A DNA stretch of 64,000 bases from Lachnospiraceae bacterium (lineage in GTDB: Bacteria > Bacillota > Clostridia > Lachnospirales > Lachnospiraceae), in assembly GCA_017548765.1 (NCBI GenBank), contig JAFYZH010000015.1, positions 21,793-85,792 on the forward strand, read 5' to 3'. Positions 63,222 through 64,000 of the stretch are shown piece by piece; the stretch's first letter is position 1, and each line of letters opens with the position of its first letter. Below the pieces are notes generated by a model. It worked only from the letters and a program-made list of their open reading frames with translations. It was not told the origin of the DNA and ran no database searches. The position numbers were made by a program, and so were the translations under genes.

Positions 63222-64000
63222 ATGAGCAGAGATGCCGGAGAGATCCTGCGGATCCTGAATAACGACAGGCTGCGCGTGGAGACGTTACAGGAAGTGACGT
63301 CGACCAACGAGCTTTTGTTGTCGCGCGGAGCCGCCGGGGAAGCCGAGGGACTGATCCTGACTGCGGACCGCCAGACGGCCGGTCGTGGTCGAAGCGGACG
63401 GAACTTTTATTCGCCCGAGACGGCAGGCATCTACACGAGTCTTCTTCTGCGTCCGAAGCTTACGATGGAGCAGATCGAGAAACTGACCCCGCTGGCGGCA
63501 GTCGCGGTCTGCGAGGTTTTGGAAGAGATCGCAGGCTGTCGCCTGCAGATCAAATGGGTCAATGATATCTACCGCGAAGGACGGAAGATCTGCGGCATCC
63601 TGGCCCAGGCCTCACCGACATTTACCGATGGGATCCCGGATTATGTAGTCATGGGGATCGGGATCAATCTGTTCCCGCCGCAGGGAGGCTTTCCGCAGGA
63701 GATCCGCGATGTGGCAGGAAGCCTTTGGAACGAAACCGTTTCTGATCCGCTGATCCGCGAGAAGATCATTGGCCGGCTTTGGAAACGATTTTATGAATTC
63801 TATCAGGATCCGGACGATGCTTCGTTCGTGGATACCTACCGGGCGCATATGATGCTGCTCGGAGAGGAAGTCATCGCTTATGATGGGGCGGATGGTTCGG
63901 AACGAGTTGCCATATTAACGGGATTGACCGACGATTATGCACTTTTGCTTCAGTTTGAAGGAGAGGATGCACCGACCGAAGTCCGCACCGGAGAGATCCG
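63222..64000 (+). CDS. birA: Biotin-protein ligase, 3' end beyond the window
   Basis: At least 259 residues read without a stop to the window end. Starts MSRDAGEILRILNNDRL after AAAGGAGAAGAT. Catalytic motifs of the biotin/lipoyl ligase fold: biotinyl-AMP loop QTAGRGRSGR near residue 52, KWVNDIYREGRKICGIL near 109, and MGIGINL near 141. No N-terminal DNA-binding helix-turn-helix, so it should be a group I ligase without repressor function. A C-terminal domain begins near 215. Attaches biotin to carboxylase carrier proteins. Confidence 0.92.
   Translation, partial: MSRDAGEILRILNNDRLRVETLQEVTSTNELLLSRGAAGEAEGLILTADRQTAGRGRSGRNFYSPETAGIYTSLLLRPKLTMEQIEKLTPLAAVAVCEVLEEIAGCRLQIKWVNDIYREGRKICGILAQASPTFTDGIPDYVVMGIGINLFPPQGGFPQEIRDVAGSLWNETVSDPLIREKIIGRLWKRFYEFYQDPDDASFVDTYRAHMMLLGEEVIAYDGADGSERVAILTGLTDDYALLLQFEGEDAPTEVRTGEI

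Overview
The window looks like a chromosomal stretch from a Firmicute of the class Clostridia, most likely a Lachnospiraceae-type gut or rumen anaerobe. Reasons: strong AGGAGG-type ribosome sites, TTGACA-N17-TATAAT promoters, a tyrosine T-box, Gram-positive gene types (MreB, RecD2, ComFC, type III pantothenate kinase), an arginine/agmatine/carboxyspermidine polyamine operon, and dense co-directional operons at moderate GC. The assignment is an inference from gene content. I see no transposase, integrase, CRISPR array or prophage; the accessory signal is carried by short palindromic and structured repeats between genes.

Layout. 1-1271: the first codons of a minus-strand gene, then a 1.2-kb non-coding stretch with 74-bp tandem hairpin repeats and a three-hairpin element. 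1272-5589: mreB, recD2-type helicase, comFC-like gene. 5564-10875: two ABC exporters with zinc ribbons flanking a DUF1854 protein, with a structured repeat element between the last two genes. 11033-16846: esterase, FGGY sugar kinase, small membrane protein, diguanylate cyclase with a LacI-type sensor. 17161-19340: rpmG-secE-nusG-rplK-rplA with two apparent L1 autoregulatory sites. 19549-25846: small coiled-coil protein, DUF4097-like protein, holA, rpsT, and a 938-residue coiled-coil/zinc-ribbon/leucine-rich-repeat protein. 26078-30347: two CPBP-type membrane proteins, a glycosyltransferase, a second copy of the structured element, a 73-bp tandem repeat array, tRNA-Val and tRNA-Met, and a PAP2-like protein. 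30344-36395: a long leader with a terminator, then speA-speE-speB-carboxyspermidine dehydrogenase-decarboxylase. 36492-46389: a GldA/F/G plus DUF4340 transporter set, an unusual mannose-6-phosphate isomerase/PHP fusion, a HAD phosphatase and a eukaryote-like branching enzyme. 46482-48081: T-box and tyrS. 48188-54815: MarR regulator with operator and promoter, large MacB-like ABC transporter, a 262-bp imperfect palindrome, HEAT-repeat protein, GNAT acetyltransferase, beta-lactamase-fold hydrolase. 54893-56787 (minus): asnA and coaX. 56924-62002: ilvN, ilvC, an unknown membrane protein, leuC, leuD. 62024-64000: ApbE-like membrane protein and a biotin ligase cut off by the window end.

Most genes are housekeeping (translation, replication, amino-acid and polyamine synthesis, cell shape). 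The parts most likely to be new are non-coding: a ~165-170-nt element present in two full copies whose stems differ by compensatory base changes, two 73/74-bp hairpin arrays sharing a GGCTAA/TTAGCC arm, a three-hairpin element, a 262-bp palindrome, and a ~200-nt leader before the polyamine operon.
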